From positions 124,001 to 188,000 of the forward strand of contig NZ_CP040330.1 in assembly GCF_005576615.1 (NCBI RefSeq): 64,000 bases of DNA. Reading direction: 5' to 3'. The stretch comes from Natrinema versiforme (GTDB lineage Archaea > Halobacteriota > Halobacteria > Halobacteriales > Natrialbaceae). How positions within the stretch are numbered: position 1 is the stretch's first letter; each line of letters opens with the position of its first letter. Below are positions 27,719-37,314 of the stretch, piece after piece. The notes beneath the pieces are model-generated. The model worked only from the letters and a program-made list of their open reading frames with translations, was not told the DNA's origin and did not search any database. The position numbers were made by a program, and so were the translations under genes.

Positions 27719-28636
27719 ATGCCTATCGATCAGTTGGTGGCGCTCCTCGAGAACGAGTCGGTCCGAGAGGCCCTTGTGATCGTCTACGAACGATCGGACG
27801 GTGGCACGGAGGAACTCGAGTGGAGCGACGTCAGGGACTCCCTGTCGAGCGATCAGTGGGGAACACTCATCGAACGAGAGGTGCTCGTCAGCGCCGGGAC
27901 CGGATTCGCGATCGCGGAGCCCGACCAGGTCGAGCGCCTTCTCGCGGGAGACGATTCGTCCGAGCGCACAGGGACGGGAGACGAGCCCTCCGAGCACACG
28001 GGGCTGGACGATATCGAGTCACCGTCCTGGACCTCCGCAGACAAGGCCGCGGGCGTGTTCGCACTCTTTCTGTTCGCCGGCTACTGGAACGCCCAGATCC
28101 GGAACATCGTCGCGTCGGTCGAGAGCGTCGTACTCGGCCCCGTCGCCGAATTCGTGCCGTTTCACCTCATCATCGTCTTCCTCGCGGTCGTCACCGGGCT
28201 CTATTCGACCATCTTACAGTCCCGCCTGATGGACCGCGAGAAACTCGAGGAGTACAAACAGCGGATGGAGGACCTCCGAGAGCGAAAGGAGGCGGCGACA
28301 GAGCGCGGCGACGACGCGGCCCTCGAGCGGATTCAGGAGGAGCAGATCGCGGCCGCCGGCGACCAGTTCGGCATGTTCAAGCTACAGTTTCGGCCGATGG
28401 TCTGGATCATGCTGTTGACGATTCCGGTCTTTCTCTGGCTCCGTTGGAAAGTCCGCGGTGGCCATCTCGGTGCCGGGGAAACGGGGCTGGTCGTCCCGCT
28501 CGCGGGCTCGGTCACGTGGCAGCAATCCCTCGTCGGCCCGATGCAGACGTGGATCGTCTGGTATTTCGTCTGCTCGATGGCGGCCCGACAGCTCATTCAG
28601 AAGACGCTCGATCTCCGGACCGGGTCGTCCTCGTAG
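27719..28636 (+). CDS. DUF106 (YidC/Oxa1-like) membrane protein
   Basis: 305 residues. A soluble N-terminal part (1-100) ends in an acidic linker. Then come a membrane segment ([12 protein letters not shown]), a second segment ([19 protein letters not shown]), a charged cytosolic coiled hairpin rich in E/R/K ([21 protein letters not shown]...), and further membrane segments ([37 protein letters not shown]). The coiled hairpin between the first and later helices is the hallmark of DUF106, the archaeal YidC-like insertase group. The extra N-terminal domain is unusual relative to the shorter thermophile proteins. rlmE follows by 90 bp and the Tat genes lie downstream, so this is a membrane-biogenesis neighbourhood (inference). 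Confidence 0.88.
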   Translation: MPIDQLVALLENESVREALVIVYERSDGGTEELEWSDVRDSLSSDQWGTLIEREVLVSAGTGFAIAEPDQVERLLAGDDSSERTGTGDEPSEHTGLDDIESPSWTSADKAAGVFALFLFAGYWNAQIRNIVASVESVVLGPVAEFVPFHLIIVFLAVVTGLYSTILQSRLMDREKLEEYKQRMEDLRERKEAATERGDDAALERIQEEQIAAAGDQFGMFKLQFRPMVWIMLLTIPVFLWLRWKVRGGHLGAGETGLVVPLAGSVTWQQSLVGPMQTWIVWYFVCSMAARQLIQKTLDLRTGSSS

Positions 28637-28726
28637 CCCTCCGACTGCGGATTCGGCCGTCGAAACGACGAGTCGCGACACCTATCCGTCTCGACCGGCT
28701 AGTCGCGATAACTGAGTGACACGCTG

Positions 28727-29503
28727 ATGGCAGGCAAAGACCACTACTACAACAAAGCGAAACAGGAGGGGTATCGCTCGCGAGCGGCCTACAAGCTCAA
28801 ACAACTCGACGAACTCGAGAACGTCATCGACCGCGGCGACACGGTCGTCGACCTCGGTGCGGCACCGGGCGGCTGGCTCGAGGTCGCGGCTGAGGAAGTC
28901 GGTCCGGAGGGGAACGTCATCGGCGTCGACTTCCAGCGGATCAAGGAATTCGACGATCACGACAACGTCGAGACGCTCCGCGGGGACATGACCGAGGACA
29001 AGACCCGGGACCGGGTCATCGACGCCGCCGGCGGTCCGGTCGATGCCGTGATTTCGGACATGGCCCCCAACATGTCCGGCGAGTACTCGCTCGATCAGGC
29101 CCGCTCGCTGCACCTCGCGCGACAGGCCTTCGAGACCGCGCTCGAACTCCTCGACAACGGCGGGGACTTCGTCGTGAAGGTCTTCGAGGGCCCGGACGTC
29201 GACGACTTCCGGGCGGACGTCGAGGAGGAGTTCCAGTACGTCCGCGCGACCTCGCCGAAGGCCAGCCGCGACGAGTCCTCCGAGGTCTACTTCATCGCCA
29301 AGGGTCGGCTCACCGCCTCGGTGCGGCCGGGCGACGAACTCGAGGTCGAGATCGAGGCCGTCGGCGGCGAAGGCGACGGGATGGCGAGCGTCGACGGCTA
29401 CCGGCTGTTCGTCCCGAACACCGAGGAAGGAGAGACGGTCTCCGTCCGCGTCGAGGACGTCAAGCCGAACTTCGGGTTCGCACAGCGGATCGACCGGGAC
29501 TGA
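28727..29503 (+). CDS. rlmE: 23S rRNA 2'-O-methyltransferase RlmE with TRAM domain
   Basis: 258 residues. The Rossmann methyltransferase core (1-200) contains SRAAYKLKQLDE, the SAM site DLGAAPGGWLEVAA, the DMAPNMSG motif with the catalytic Asp, and VVKVFEG with the catalytic Lys. Together they give the K-D-K-E tetrad of FtsJ/RrmJ enzymes that methylate U2552 of 23S rRNA. A TRAM RNA-binding domain (about 195-258, RPGDELEVEIEAVGGEGDGMA) is fused at the C-terminus, as is usual in archaea but not in bacteria. It produces SAH, which the dadD/ahcY pair would recycle. Confidence 0.94.
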   Translation: MAGKDHYYNKAKQEGYRSRAAYKLKQLDELENVIDRGDTVVDLGAAPGGWLEVAAEEVGPEGNVIGVDFQRIKEFDDHDNVETLRGDMTEDKTRDRVIDAAGGPVDAVISDMAPNMSGEYSLDQARSLHLARQAFETALELLDNGGDFVVKVFEGPDVDDFRADVEEEFQYVRATSPKASRDESSEVYFIAKGRLTASVRPGDELEVEIEAVGGEGDGMASVDGYRLFVPNTEEGETVSVRVEDVKPNFGFAQRIDRD

Positions 29504-29526
29504 CCGATTGAGCGGGCCGACCGCTG

Positions 29527-29703
29527 CTATTCCTGGTCCTCGAGGCGGTCGTGGCGTTTGTCGATCTCGTCTAAGATATCCAGGTTCTTGCGGATCGAGG
29601 AACGGATCGCGTCGCTGCGGTTGACGAACTTGCCGTCGTCGCCGACGTGGTCGTCTAAGTCGTTGAGGAGTTCCTGCGGGATTTCGACGCTGATCTTGGG
29701 CAT
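29527..29703 (-). CDS. Ribbon-helix-helix (CopG-type) protein
   Basis: 58 residues, found by direct reading. It starts MPKISVEIPQELL and continues with 'DDHVGDDGKFVNRSDAIRSS' and a C-terminal helix (LDILDEIDKRHDRLEDQE). The beta strand followed by two helices is the CopG/Arc DNA-binding fold, and this variant, MPKISVEIPxELLxDLDxHVGxDGKFVNRSDAIR, is widespread in haloarchaea. No partner toxin is adjacent, so a stand-alone regulator is more likely than an antitoxin. It is convergent with rlmE and lies just downstream of the twin TatC gene on the same strand. Confidence 0.88.
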   Translation of the reverse strand: MPKISVEIPQELLNDLDDHVGDDGKFVNRSDAIRSSIRKNLDILDEIDKRHDRLEDQE

Positions 29704-29760
29704 CAGTCTGGGTAGTCGTTCGCACGTCGCCGACTTAAGCCGTCGGCTCGCGGCACCGCG

Positions 29761-32097
29761 TTACTCGACGACGGTCGCACCGGCGTCGCCGTCCGGGTCC
29801 GCGTCGGCCGCCGAGCCGCCGCCACCGCCGCCGAACAACCGGCCGCCACCGGTCAGGACGTAGAGGACGGCGAGGCCGATCAGGTACGTGAGCGCGATCG
29901 GGATGGAAAACAGCAACATCATCAGCACGCCCTTCGGGCTGAAGAAGGCCGCGATGACGAAGATTCCGACCACGACCGGCCGCCACCGCTCGAGCATCGA
30001 GCGGTAGCTGACGATTCCGCCGGCGTGGAACAGCGCCATCGTGACGATGATGTTCAGCAGGAAGCCGATGCCGACAGTGGTGAAGATCACGAGCCAGAAG
30101 AAGCTCTTGATCCGGTAGGAGATGACCATCCCGTTACTGAGCGCGTCCGAGACCAGATACGAGATGATCGTCGGCGCGACGTAGAAGAAGCCGAGGTAGG
30201 TCCCGACCGCGAAGCCGGCCAGAAGGCCGCCGCCCCAGACGACGAACGTGCGACGGTCGCCGTAGACCAACCCGCGCTCTTTGGCGGCCGGCCAGGCGTA
30301 GAACAGCGCCAGCGGCATGGAGAAGACGAGGCCGGCGAGCGCGCTGATCTTCGCCTCGAAGATGAGCACCTCGACCGGATTCAGGGCGATGACGATGTCC
30401 ATCTCCGCGATGAGCTCCTGAAGGGTCAACGTGGACGGATCGACGCCGTCGGCGACGACCTCCTCGAGTACGTCTCGGGGGACCTGATCGAGGAAGAGCC
30501 TGAGCACGTCCCTGAGCCCACCCGAGTAGAGCCAGAAGAAGGTCCCGCCCATGACGATCATGAACAGCCCCACGATGTGAAACACCTTCGAGGTGAGACT
30601 GTTGAGAACGAACGCGATGTCGTAAGCGTAGCCGCCGATGTCGTCCTCGGTGGTCTCGTCCTCGGTGAACGGGTCGAGCATGCCGGCGGCGGTGCTCGCG
30701 AAGAGGTCGCCTTCGTCCTCGTCTGCGGCGGCTCCGCCGCCCGCTGCGGCCGCGTCGCCCGCGTCCGCCGACTCACCCTTGCTCCCCATCTCCTGGACCG
30801 TATCGAAGCGATCGAGGATCGCCTCGGCCTTCGCTCGGTTGTCGTCGTACATCGCCTGCCGGGAGTACTCGAGAGCCTGATCCTCGCTCATGGTCCGGAA
30901 GACCTGCGTCGAGAGGTCCGTGATGTCCTCGGACGCGAGCGTCTCGAAGTCGACGTCCTCGTGTGAGTCCGCCCGCCGGATATCGCCCGGTCGCGGGTAG
31001 ACCGGCTGCTGGAGGACGTGAATCGTGTAGCCGAGCAGGACGACGAAGCCGACGACGGCGGCGACGAGCAGACCGACCGCGATCTCGCCGAGGAGTCCGT
31101 GTTCGATCGCCACGGTCTCGAGCCCGGTGGTTCCGTCGGGGCGCAGCCACGACGGGAACGTGGGATAGACCGACTCGCGGAGGTAGCCGAAGCCGCCCTG
31201 ATTGACGGCGACGGTGATCGCGGCGGCGACGGCGGCGAGCGCGCCGCCGAACTGGAGGAGACGTCGTTTGACGTGTTCCGTCCCCGTTCCGGCGGAGTTC
31301 GCCGCGCCGCGCCGGCGGATGTTCGTGACCACCTTGGCCAGCCCGAGGCTGAAGACGTAGAGGACGACCATCGGCATCGCCCACATGACCTGCGTGAACG
31401 GGTCCGGCGGTGAGAACAGGGCCCCGAAGACGACGATCCCGACGACGGCGTGTCGCCACTTGTCACGGAACGTTTCGTAGGGGATGATCTCGGTGTAGGA
31501 CAGGACGCCCATCAACAGCGGCAGCTGAGCGGCGAGTCCGAACGACAGCGTCAGCAGCGCCATGAACTCGGTGAACTCGGTGATACCGTAACTGGGCTTG
31601 ACGCCGGCCTTGACGGCGTTTCCAGCGAGGAACTCGAAGGCATACGGGAAGAAGATGCTGTAGGCGTAGATGACGCCAGCGAGAAACAGCGACAGCGACA
31701 TGGTTATTAGCCCGGCGATGTAGCCCTTCGAAATCGGGACGGCGCTCGTGTAGCCGCGACGGCGGAGGGCTTTCCGGGAGAAAAAGAGCAGGGCCGGGAT
31801 CGCGACGATAATTCCCGCGATCATCCCGATCTTGGCCTGAAGCAGAATGACCTCGAACGGCGTCCGGGTGATGACATCGGTCGAGCCGGCGATCTCTTCG
31901 TTCATCTGTCCCGTCGCGGTCGCCTTGAGAAAGTCCCAGACGACCACGCGGAGCGCGTAGAAGGAGCCGACGAAGCCCAGCAAGAAGACGATAAACACCT
32001 TCTGGAGGTGTTGCTGGGCGCCCGAGAGTAGTGCGCCGAGCGTCTCCCGGCCGGTATTGATGGCCTTGGCAGTGTCCTCGTCGACGGCAGAACTCAT
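29761..32097 (-). CDS. tatC2: Twin TatC (TatCt), Tat translocase subunit
   Basis: 778 residues: two TatC units fused head to tail, about 14 membrane segments. The first unit (about 20-290) and the second (about 515-740) each show the TatC pattern: an N-terminal HLQKVF-type amphipathic start, 'FEVLxxQAKIxxxAGxxxAxPxLxxxxW' and C-terminal 'YxxxxxxRxxVVGIFVxAAxFSP'. They are joined by about 160 residues with a hydrophobic pair and an acidic cytoplasmic linker rich in Ala/Gly/Asp (GDAAAAGGGAAADEDEGDLF). TatCt is specific to haloarchaea, where most secreted proteins use the twin-arginine route. The start MSSAVDEDTAK at 32097 is preferred over upstream Met codons. It is divergent from the single-unit TatC gene. 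Confidence 0.95.
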   Translation of the reverse strand: MSSAVDEDTAKAINTGRETLGALLSGAQQHLQKVFIVFLLGFVGSFYALRVVVWDFLKATATGQMNEEIAGSTDVITRTPFEVILLQAKIGMIAGIIVAIPALLFFSRKALRRRGYTSAVPISKGYIAGLITMSLSLFLAGVIYAYSIFFPYAFEFLAGNAVKAGVKPSYGITEFTEFMALLTLSFGLAAQLPLLMGVLSYTEIIPYETFRDKWRHAVVGIVVFGALFSPPDPFTQVMWAMPMVVLYVFSLGLAKVVTNIRRRGAANSAGTGTEHVKRRLLQFGGALAAVAAAITVAVNQGGFGYLRESVYPTFPSWLRPDGTTGLETVAIEHGLLGEIAVGLLVAAVVGFVVLLGYTIHVLQQPVYPRPGDIRRADSHEDVDFETLASEDITDLSTQVFRTMSEDQALEYSRQAMYDDNRAKAEAILDRFDTVQEMGSKGESADAGDAAAAGGGAAADEDEGDLFASTAAGMLDPFTEDETTEDDIGGYAYDIAFVLNSLTSKVFHIVGLFMIVMGGTFFWLYSGGLRDVLRLFLDQVPRDVLEEVVADGVDPSTLTLQELIAEMDIVIALNPVEVLIFEAKISALAGLVFSMPLALFYAWPAAKERGLVYGDRRTFVVWGGGLLAGFAVGTYLGFFYVAPTIISYLVSDALSNGMVISYRIKSFFWLVIFTTVGIGFLLNIIVTMALFHAGGIVSYRSMLERWRPVVVGIFVIAAFFSPKGVLMMLLFSIPIALTYLIGLAVLYVLTGGGRLFGGGGGGSAADADPDGDAGATVVE

Positions 32098-32237
32098 TGG
32101 GTAAACGGTAACTGACATCCAGTTATCAACCTTTCGAGTGGGTGTGCGGTTCGAGGACCGATCGAGCGGCCTTCTCACTCTCGAGGGGTGTTCGTAAGAA
32201 AAAGGCCTATAACCGGTGCCCTATCACTATCCCGTAG

Positions 32238-33215
32238 ATGTCGGACGAGCCGGCGGACGACCGCGACGTGGAGGGCACCCGAGAGTCGGGGGACGACCTT
32301 GACGAGCGACGGCCAGCCGCCGATGCGTCCGATGCCGATGCCGATCCCGTATCCGACGACGGATCGGCCGACCACGACGAGCCGGACGAACCCAGTCTCG
32401 AGACCGACGGCGAAGGCGTCGTCGGCGACCGGCACAACCCCGAGCCGACGTATCCCGACTCCGACGACGATATCGGCGGGATCTCGACGCCGCCGGACGA
32501 CGAGGAGATGCCGCTTGCCGACCACATCGAGGAGATGGTCCTCCGGCTCGCGGTCGTCCTCTTGTTCGGAGCCGGCGGGACGGCGATCGGACTTCTGTGG
32601 GCCTCCCAAGCCATCGAATTCGTCTGGTTCAACGTCTTTCCCTACGAGGTCAGCGAGGTCCCGCCGCCGCACGTGTACAACCCGCTCGAGCTGTGGCTGA
32701 CGCGGATCAAGATCTCGTCGCTGCTGGGGATCATGTTCGCCCTGCCGGTGTTGGTCTACGAGTGTTACCTGTTCATGCGGCCCGGGCTGTATCCCAACGA
32801 GCGCAAGTACTACCTCGCGGCCGTCCCGACGAGCGTCGTGCTCGCTGCGGGTGGGATGCTGTTCTCGTACGTCCTCGTCCTCCCGATCCTCTTCGAGTAC
32901 TTCACCTACTACGCCGAGGAGAGCGCCATGATCGCGTACGCGCTCGGCGAGACGTTCAACCTGATCATCACGCTGACCGGCTTCCTCGCGATCGTCTTCC
33001 AGATTCCGCTGTTCATCATGCTGGCGATCATGATGGGTGTGACGACCCGCCGTTGGCTGGCCCAGAAGCGGCTGTACTTCTGGGCGGCTTTCGCGGGGCT
33101 GTCGTTCATGTTCACCATCGACCCGACGATGATGGCTCCCATCCTCGTCGCCATCACGATGATCCTGCTGTTCGAGGGGACGCTGTTCGTCCTCAAGTGG
33201 GTCGGGCGCGAGTAA
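32238..33215 (+). CDS. tatC1: TatC (TatCo), Tat translocase subunit
   Basis: 325 residues. The first 95 are an acidic, disordered extension rich in Asp and Pro. From PLADHIEEMVLRLAVVLLF the normal six-helix TatC follows, with 'FMRPGLYPNERKYYL' in the cytoplasmic loop, 'FNLIITLTGFLAIVFQIPLFIMLA' and the last helix before WVGRE. TatC recognises the twin-arginine signal and recruits TatA. Having both TatCo and TatCt divergently encoded is the usual haloarchaeal arrangement. The 140-bp intergenic region carries AT-rich elements for both directions (GGCCTATAACCGG near 32203-32215 for this gene). Confidence 0.95.
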   Translation: MSDEPADDRDVEGTRESGDDLDERRPAADASDADADPVSDDGSADHDEPDEPSLETDGEGVVGDRHNPEPTYPDSDDDIGGISTPPDDEEMPLADHIEEMVLRLAVVLLFGAGGTAIGLLWASQAIEFVWFNVFPYEVSEVPPPHVYNPLELWLTRIKISSLLGIMFALPVLVYECYLFMRPGLYPNERKYYLAAVPTSVVLAAGGMLFSYVLVLPILFEYFTYYAEESAMIAYALGETFNLIITLTGFLAIVFQIPLFIMLAIMMGVTTRRWLAQKRLYFWAAFAGLSFMFTIDPTMMAPILVAITMILLFEGTLFVLKWVGRE

Positions 33216-33236
33216 GTCGACTCGAGTCCGGTTCCG

Positions 33237-33241
33237 TTTTT
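33237..33241 (+). terminator. T-tract terminator of tatC1
   Basis: Five T residues about 22 bp after the tatC1 stop, preceded by GC-rich sequence. Consistent with an oligo-T archaeal terminator separating tatC1 from the nas genes. Confidence 0.4.
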
Positions 33242-33402
33242 CCACGCGGCGTTCTCGACATCAATTCCGCAGACGAGTCGAGAATCCGTGGACATTCGTT
33301 TGGTCGCCAGCCGGTACACCCGTCATATAATGGCCTTATATTGTATGCATCCGTTCGCATATTGCGGACTCCGTCTCGTTCTCGAGATAAAATTCATAGT
33401 TC

Positions 33403-33435
33403 GTAAACGATCACCGTTTAGTAGGTGCATATGTT
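33403..33435 (+). promoter_or_regulatory. Shared nas promoter element, nasA copy
   Basis: GTAAACGATCACCGTT (33403-33418) contains the exact inverted repeat TAAACG/CGTTTA (33404-33409, 33415-33420). The TATA-like ATATGTT follows at 33429. The same 16-mer with two C-to-T changes precedes the nitrite reductase gene (37315), where ATATGTT starts immediately after it. The offset between the two loci is 10 bp, about one helical turn. Likely site of a nitrogen-responsive regulator (inference). Confidence 0.6.
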
Positions 33436-33540
33436 CTCCTAATCTGTGAACATTTGAATGATGTTGCGCCAATATCGCTTTGATGGGTGTGATTGTAAAT
33501 CACATAATCCCATTCGCGCCGACGCGGCGGGGTGGGACCC

Positions 33541-35673
33541 GTGACCGAACTCGTCCCGACCACGTGTATGCGGTGTGCGGTCGGCTGCGGCCACGTCCAG
33601 CAGGCCCCCGAGCGGGGGTACGGCCTCGAGACCGTCCGCGGCGACGCCGCGCATCCGGTCAATCAGGGACTGGCGTGCCAGCGCGGCGTCAGTGAGACCG
33701 CCGATCCGGGCGGCGAGTGGCTGACCCGCCCCCTCGAGCGGAAAGACGGCGAACTCGTCCCGACGACGTGGGAGTCCGCCCTCCAGCGCGCGGCGGGCGG
33801 ACTCGGGAGCGCGCTCGAGTCGGGCGGCGACAGCGTCGCCGTCTTGGGGAGCGGCCAGCAGACCAACGAGGCCGCCTACGCGCTCGGGAAACTCGCCCGC
33901 GGTGGGTTCGGTACCCGGTACTACGACGCCAACACGACGCTGTGTATGGCCTCGGCCGTCACCGCCTACTACGACGCCTTCGGCAGCGACGCGCCGCCGC
34001 CGACCTACGACGACATCCCCGAGGCCGAGAGCCACGTCGTCTGGGGCGCGAACCCGGCGGCCGCCCATCCGGTCATGTTCCGGTGGATTCGCCAGTCCGC
34101 CGACGAGGACGACTCCGAGCTGATCGTCGTCGATCCCGTCCACAGCGAGACCGCCGAGGTGGCCGACCACCACGTCCCGCTCGAGCCGGGCGGTGACCTC
34201 GCGCTCGCTCGAGCAGTCCTCGCTCGCGTCGTCGAGACGGACCGCGTCGACGAGGCGTTCGTCGCCGAGGCGACGGTCGGCTTCGAGGAGCTCCGCGCGG
34301 AGCTGCCCGACGCGGCCGAGGCCGCCGAGATGGCGGGCGTCTCGATGGACGACGTCGACCGCCTTGCCGACGCGCTCGAGGACCGCACCCTCTGTTACTG
34401 GGGGATGGGGATCAACCAGAGCGTCAACGGGACCGCGGCCGCGGGCGCGCTGATCGATCTGTGTCTCGCGACCGGCAACCTCCGGCCGGGCTCGGGGCCG
34501 TTCTCGCTGACCGGACAGGCCAACTCGATGGGGACCCGCGTCTGCTCCTCGAAGGGGTCGTGGCCCGGCCACCGCCCCTTCGCCGATCCGGACCATCGTC
34601 GGGAGGTCGCCGAGACGTGGGACGTGTCGGTCTCGCGGTTCCCCGACGACCCGGGCCCGGGACCGGTCGGGATCGTCGACGCGATCGGCGACGACATCGA
34701 CGCGGTCTACGCGGTCGCGACCAACCCCGTCGCGGGCATGCCCGACGCGACCCGCGTCCGCGAGAAACTCGAGGACTCGTTCCTCGTCGTCCAGGACGCC
34801 TTCCGCAGCGAGACGGTCGAGTACGCCGACGTCGTCCTGCCCGCGGCGACGTGGGGCGAGTCCGAGGGGACGACGACCAACATGGAACGGACGATCTCCC
34901 GGGTCCGAGCCGCAACGGAGACGCCCGGCGGCGTCCGAACCGATCTCACGCTGATCGGCCAACTCGCCGATCGCCTCGTCCCCGACCTGTTCGACAACCG
35001 GCCGGAGCCAGAAGCCGTCTTCGACGAACTCGCCGCGCTGACGGCCGGTACGCCGGCCGATCTCTCGGGGATCAGCTACGACCGCCTCGAGGCCGAACGT
35101 GCAGTCCGCTGGCCGGCACCGGAGCCGGACGTGTCGGCGGGCTACCGGTACTACGAGGGCGACGAGTCCGACGAGAGCGACGCCGCCGACGATTCGTGGT
35201 CGTTCCCGACCCAGTCGGGCCGCGCGCGGTTCTCGACGGGCGAGGCCCGCCCGCTTCCCGAGCCGACCGACGAGTCCTACCCGTTCACGCTGACGACCGC
35301 GCGCCGCCCGGACGCCTACAACACCGGGGTTCGGACCCGCGAAGACGAGCCGCCGACGGCCCGGGTCAGCCCGGCGACGGCCGCCGCCTTCGCGGAGGAA
35401 CTCGAGGCCCCGGCGGACGACCTCGAGGACGGCGACGACGAGCAGTTCGCTCGCGTCGTCTCCCGCCGGGCGTCGGTCACGGTCAGCGTCGAGACCGACG
35501 AAGCGATCCCCGACGGCGTCGTCTGGCTGCCGATCCACCACCCCGACGTGAACGACCTCACGCTGCCCGATGTCGACCCGCGCTCGAACGAACCCAACTT
35601 CAAGCAGTGCGCGGTTCGCCTCGAGTCGCTTCGGGAACGGGACGTCAGGTCGGTCGCCGAAGCGAGCGCCTGA
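33541..35673 (+). CDS. nasA: Assimilatory nitrate reductase
   Basis: 710 residues, molybdopterin (bis-MGD) oxidoreductase reducing nitrate to nitrite in the cytoplasm with ferredoxin electrons. The N-terminal [4Fe-4S] ligands are C-x2-C-x3-C (TTCMRCAVGC) and a fourth Cys in GLACQRG. Domain markers include 'SGQQTNEAAYALGKLARGGFGT', 'TYDDIPEAESHVVWGANPAAAHPV' and a C-terminal MoCo dinucleotide-binding domain ending 'LPIHHPDVNDL...PNFKQCAVRL'. An acidic insertion (about residues 540-555) is present. Two GTG codons (33532, 33541) can start it; 33541 gives VTELVPTTCMRC, closest to the family as I know it. narK follows after 6 bp and should be co-transcribed. This matches the Haloferax nasA-nasB-nasD order. 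Confidence 0.93.
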   Translation: MTELVPTTCMRCAVGCGHVQQAPERGYGLETVRGDAAHPVNQGLACQRGVSETADPGGEWLTRPLERKDGELVPTTWESALQRAAGGLGSALESGGDSVAVLGSGQQTNEAAYALGKLARGGFGTRYYDANTTLCMASAVTAYYDAFGSDAPPPTYDDIPEAESHVVWGANPAAAHPVMFRWIRQSADEDDSELIVVDPVHSETAEVADHHVPLEPGGDLALARAVLARVVETDRVDEAFVAEATVGFEELRAELPDAAEAAEMAGVSMDDVDRLADALEDRTLCYWGMGINQSVNGTAAAGALIDLCLATGNLRPGSGPFSLTGQANSMGTRVCSSKGSWPGHRPFADPDHRREVAETWDVSVSRFPDDPGPGPVGIVDAIGDDIDAVYAVATNPVAGMPDATRVREKLEDSFLVVQDAFRSETVEYADVVLPAATWGESEGTTTNMERTISRVRAATETPGGVRTDLTLIGQLADRLVPDLFDNRPEPEAVFDELAALTAGTPADLSGISYDRLEAERAVRWPAPEPDVSAGYRYYEGDESDESDAADDSWSFPTQSGRARFSTGEARPLPEPTDESYPFTLTTARRPDAYNTGVRTREDEPPTARVSPATAAAFAEELEAPADDLEDGDDEQFARVVSRRASVTVSVETDEAIPDGVVWLPIHHPDVNDLTLPDVDPRSNEPNFKQCAVRLESLRERDVRSVAEASA

Positions 35674-35679
35674 CAGTTC

Positions 35680-37026
35680 ATGACGGCGAGATCGGATTCC
35701 GAGGCTATCGACGACGCGCTCGAGATTCGGGGGAACGCCCGACGGGGCGTCGCGTCCGCGACCCTCGGGTTCTTCGTGGGCTTCGCCGGCGTCGTCCTCT
35801 ACGGTCCCGTCGCGACCGAACTCGAGGGAGCGATGGGACTGTCCGGCATCGCGCTCGGACTGCTGGTCGCCGCGCCGCAACTCACCGGTTCGCTGCTCCG
35901 GGTTCCCTTCGGCGCATGGGTCGAAGACGTCGGCGCGGCGAAGCCGTTTCTCGTCTTGCTCGGCTGTGCGGTCGTTGGAATGGCCGGCCTGTCCACGATT
36001 CTCGTCACGCTCGGGACCGACGGGTTGACGATGGCTCACTACCCGCTCGTGTTCCTGTTCGGCTCGCTGTCGGGCTGTGGAATCGCGACGTTTTCGGTCG
36101 GGGCCGCCCAGACGTCGTACTGGTCCCCGGAGGAGCGACAGGGAACGATGCTCGCGGTGTACGCGGGGCTGGGCAACAGTTCGCCGGGGATCTTCACGCT
36201 CGTCGTCCCCGTCGCGCTCGCCGCGCTCGGCCTGACCGGCGCGTATCTGGCGTGGTTCGGTTTCCTCGTTTGCGGGACGCTCGCCTACGCGGTCGTCGCC
36301 GTCGACGCGCCGTTCTTCCAGTTCCGGAAACAGGGACTTGCGGCCGACGCCGCGAAACGGCGCGCCGAAACGCGGGGACAGGAACTGTTCCCCAGCGGCG
36401 ACGCGATGGCCTCGATCCGCGAGGCGGCGAGCATCTGGCGGACGTGGGTCCTCGTCGCGCTGTTTTTCACCTCCTTCGGCGGCTTTCTCGCGCTGACGAC
36501 GTGGTTTCCGTCCTACTGGGCGGCCGTCCACGATCTGTCCGTGCAACGTGCGGGAGCCCTCACGGCGCTCGCGTTCACCCTGCTCGCGGCGCTCGTCCGC
36601 GTGCCGGGCGGCGTCGTCAGCGACCGATTCGGCGGCGAACCCACTGCAATCGCGAGCTTCGTCGTCGTCGGCGTCGCCGCGGCCGTACTGATCGCGGCGC
36701 GAACCGTCCCGCTCGCGATCGGCGGGACGGTCTTGCTCGGGATCGGGATCGGCGTCGCCAACGCGGCGGTGTTCGGACTCGTCCCCGAGTACGTGCCGGA
36801 GGCCGTCGGCGGCGCGTCCGGGCTGGTCGGCGGCCTCGGAGCGTTCGGCGGCTTCGTCATCCCACCGGTGCTCGGCCTCTTCGTCGACCTGCAGGGGCCC
36901 GCCGGCTACGCCAACGGCTACGTCGTGTTCCTCGTCCTCGCGGTCGTCTCGATCGGGCTCTCCGGCGGGTTGTATCGGACTCGAGTGGAGCCGACCCCGG
37001 ACACGGCGGTCCCGTCCGACGATTGA
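35680..37026 (+). CDS. narK: NarK-type nitrate/nitrite MFS transporter
   Basis: 448 residues, about 12 membrane segments. The nitrate/nitrite porter family is indicated by 'GFFVGFAGVVLYGPVATELEG', the loop 'VPFGAWVEDVGAAKP', 'GLGNSSPGIFTLVVPVAL' (the family's conserved glycine-rich nitrate signature) and 'VPEAVGGASGLVGGLGAFGGFVIPP'. It imports nitrate across the membrane for NasA. The ATG lies 6 bp after the nasA stop, so the two genes form one transcription unit. This order agrees with the Haloferax nasB position. Confidence 0.92.
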   Translation: MTARSDSEAIDDALEIRGNARRGVASATLGFFVGFAGVVLYGPVATELEGAMGLSGIALGLLVAAPQLTGSLLRVPFGAWVEDVGAAKPFLVLLGCAVVGMAGLSTILVTLGTDGLTMAHYPLVFLFGSLSGCGIATFSVGAAQTSYWSPEERQGTMLAVYAGLGNSSPGIFTLVVPVALAALGLTGAYLAWFGFLVCGTLAYAVVAVDAPFFQFRKQGLAADAAKRRAETRGQELFPSGDAMASIREAASIWRTWVLVALFFTSFGGFLALTTWFPSYWAAVHDLSVQRAGALTALAFTLLAALVRVPGGVVSDRFGGEPTAIASFVVVGVAAAVLIAARTVPLAIGGTVLLGIGIGVANAAVFGLVPEYVPEAVGGASGLVGGLGAFGGFVIPPVLGLFVDLQGPAGYANGYVVFLVLAVVSIGLSGGLYRTRVEPTPDTAVPSDD

Positions 37027-37035
37027 AGCCGTTCG

Positions 37036-37040
37036 TTTTT
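37036..37040 (+). terminator. T-tract terminator of nasA-narK unit
   Basis: Five T residues ten bases after the narK stop codon. It supports separate transcription of nasA-narK and nitrite reductase, as does the independent promoter element downstream. Confidence 0.4.
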
Positions 37041-37314
37041 CGCCCCGTCTCCTGCCCGTTCGTCGAGTTCTCGAGCAGTCGCGATCCCCCGCGACGCGTC
37101 ACACCGGCCGAGCCGCGTCGGTCGCGGCCCGGTGTGCGCGCTGAAAGCGAGATTGCCGTCCGATCCCACCCCTAATCGGGGGGTTGGCCGCCCGGACCGG
37201 GTGTGTAATCGCCCATTCTCCGCCCCGGTCAGCCGTGATATACGTCCTAATACAGTGCATATGTCATTGGAGATACCACGTCCGGCCCCGAAACCACGTC
37301 GAAAAACTGATTTT

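Larger units (their letters stand above)
33216..33540. other. Intergenic region between tatC1 and nasA
   Basis: 325 bp with no supportable gene. It opens with a T-tract terminator (33237-33241), continues GC-rich, then turns strikingly AT-rich from about 33320 (ATATAATGGCCTTATATTG). It holds the nas promoter element at 33403-33435 and then about 105 bp of apparent 5' leader before the nasA GTG. The nasA frame is closed by stops at 33490, 33496 and 33505, so nasA cannot begin further upstream. Confidence 0.7.

Noticed and set aside
29527-29703. Toxin-antitoxin module based on the RHH protein
   Set aside because: No toxin-sized ORF with known motifs lies beside it; both neighbours are housekeeping genes.
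33480-33695. 71-codon ORF at the start of nasA (MMGVIVNHII...)
   Set aside because: It overlaps nasA in another frame and turns arginine-rich after 15 codons; probably chance in the AT-rich leader.
33439-36546. 1035-codon ORF antisense to nasA and narK
   Set aside because: Long but arginine/glycine-rich with no motif; it is the shadow frame of two well-supported genes, a typical effect of GC-rich third positions.
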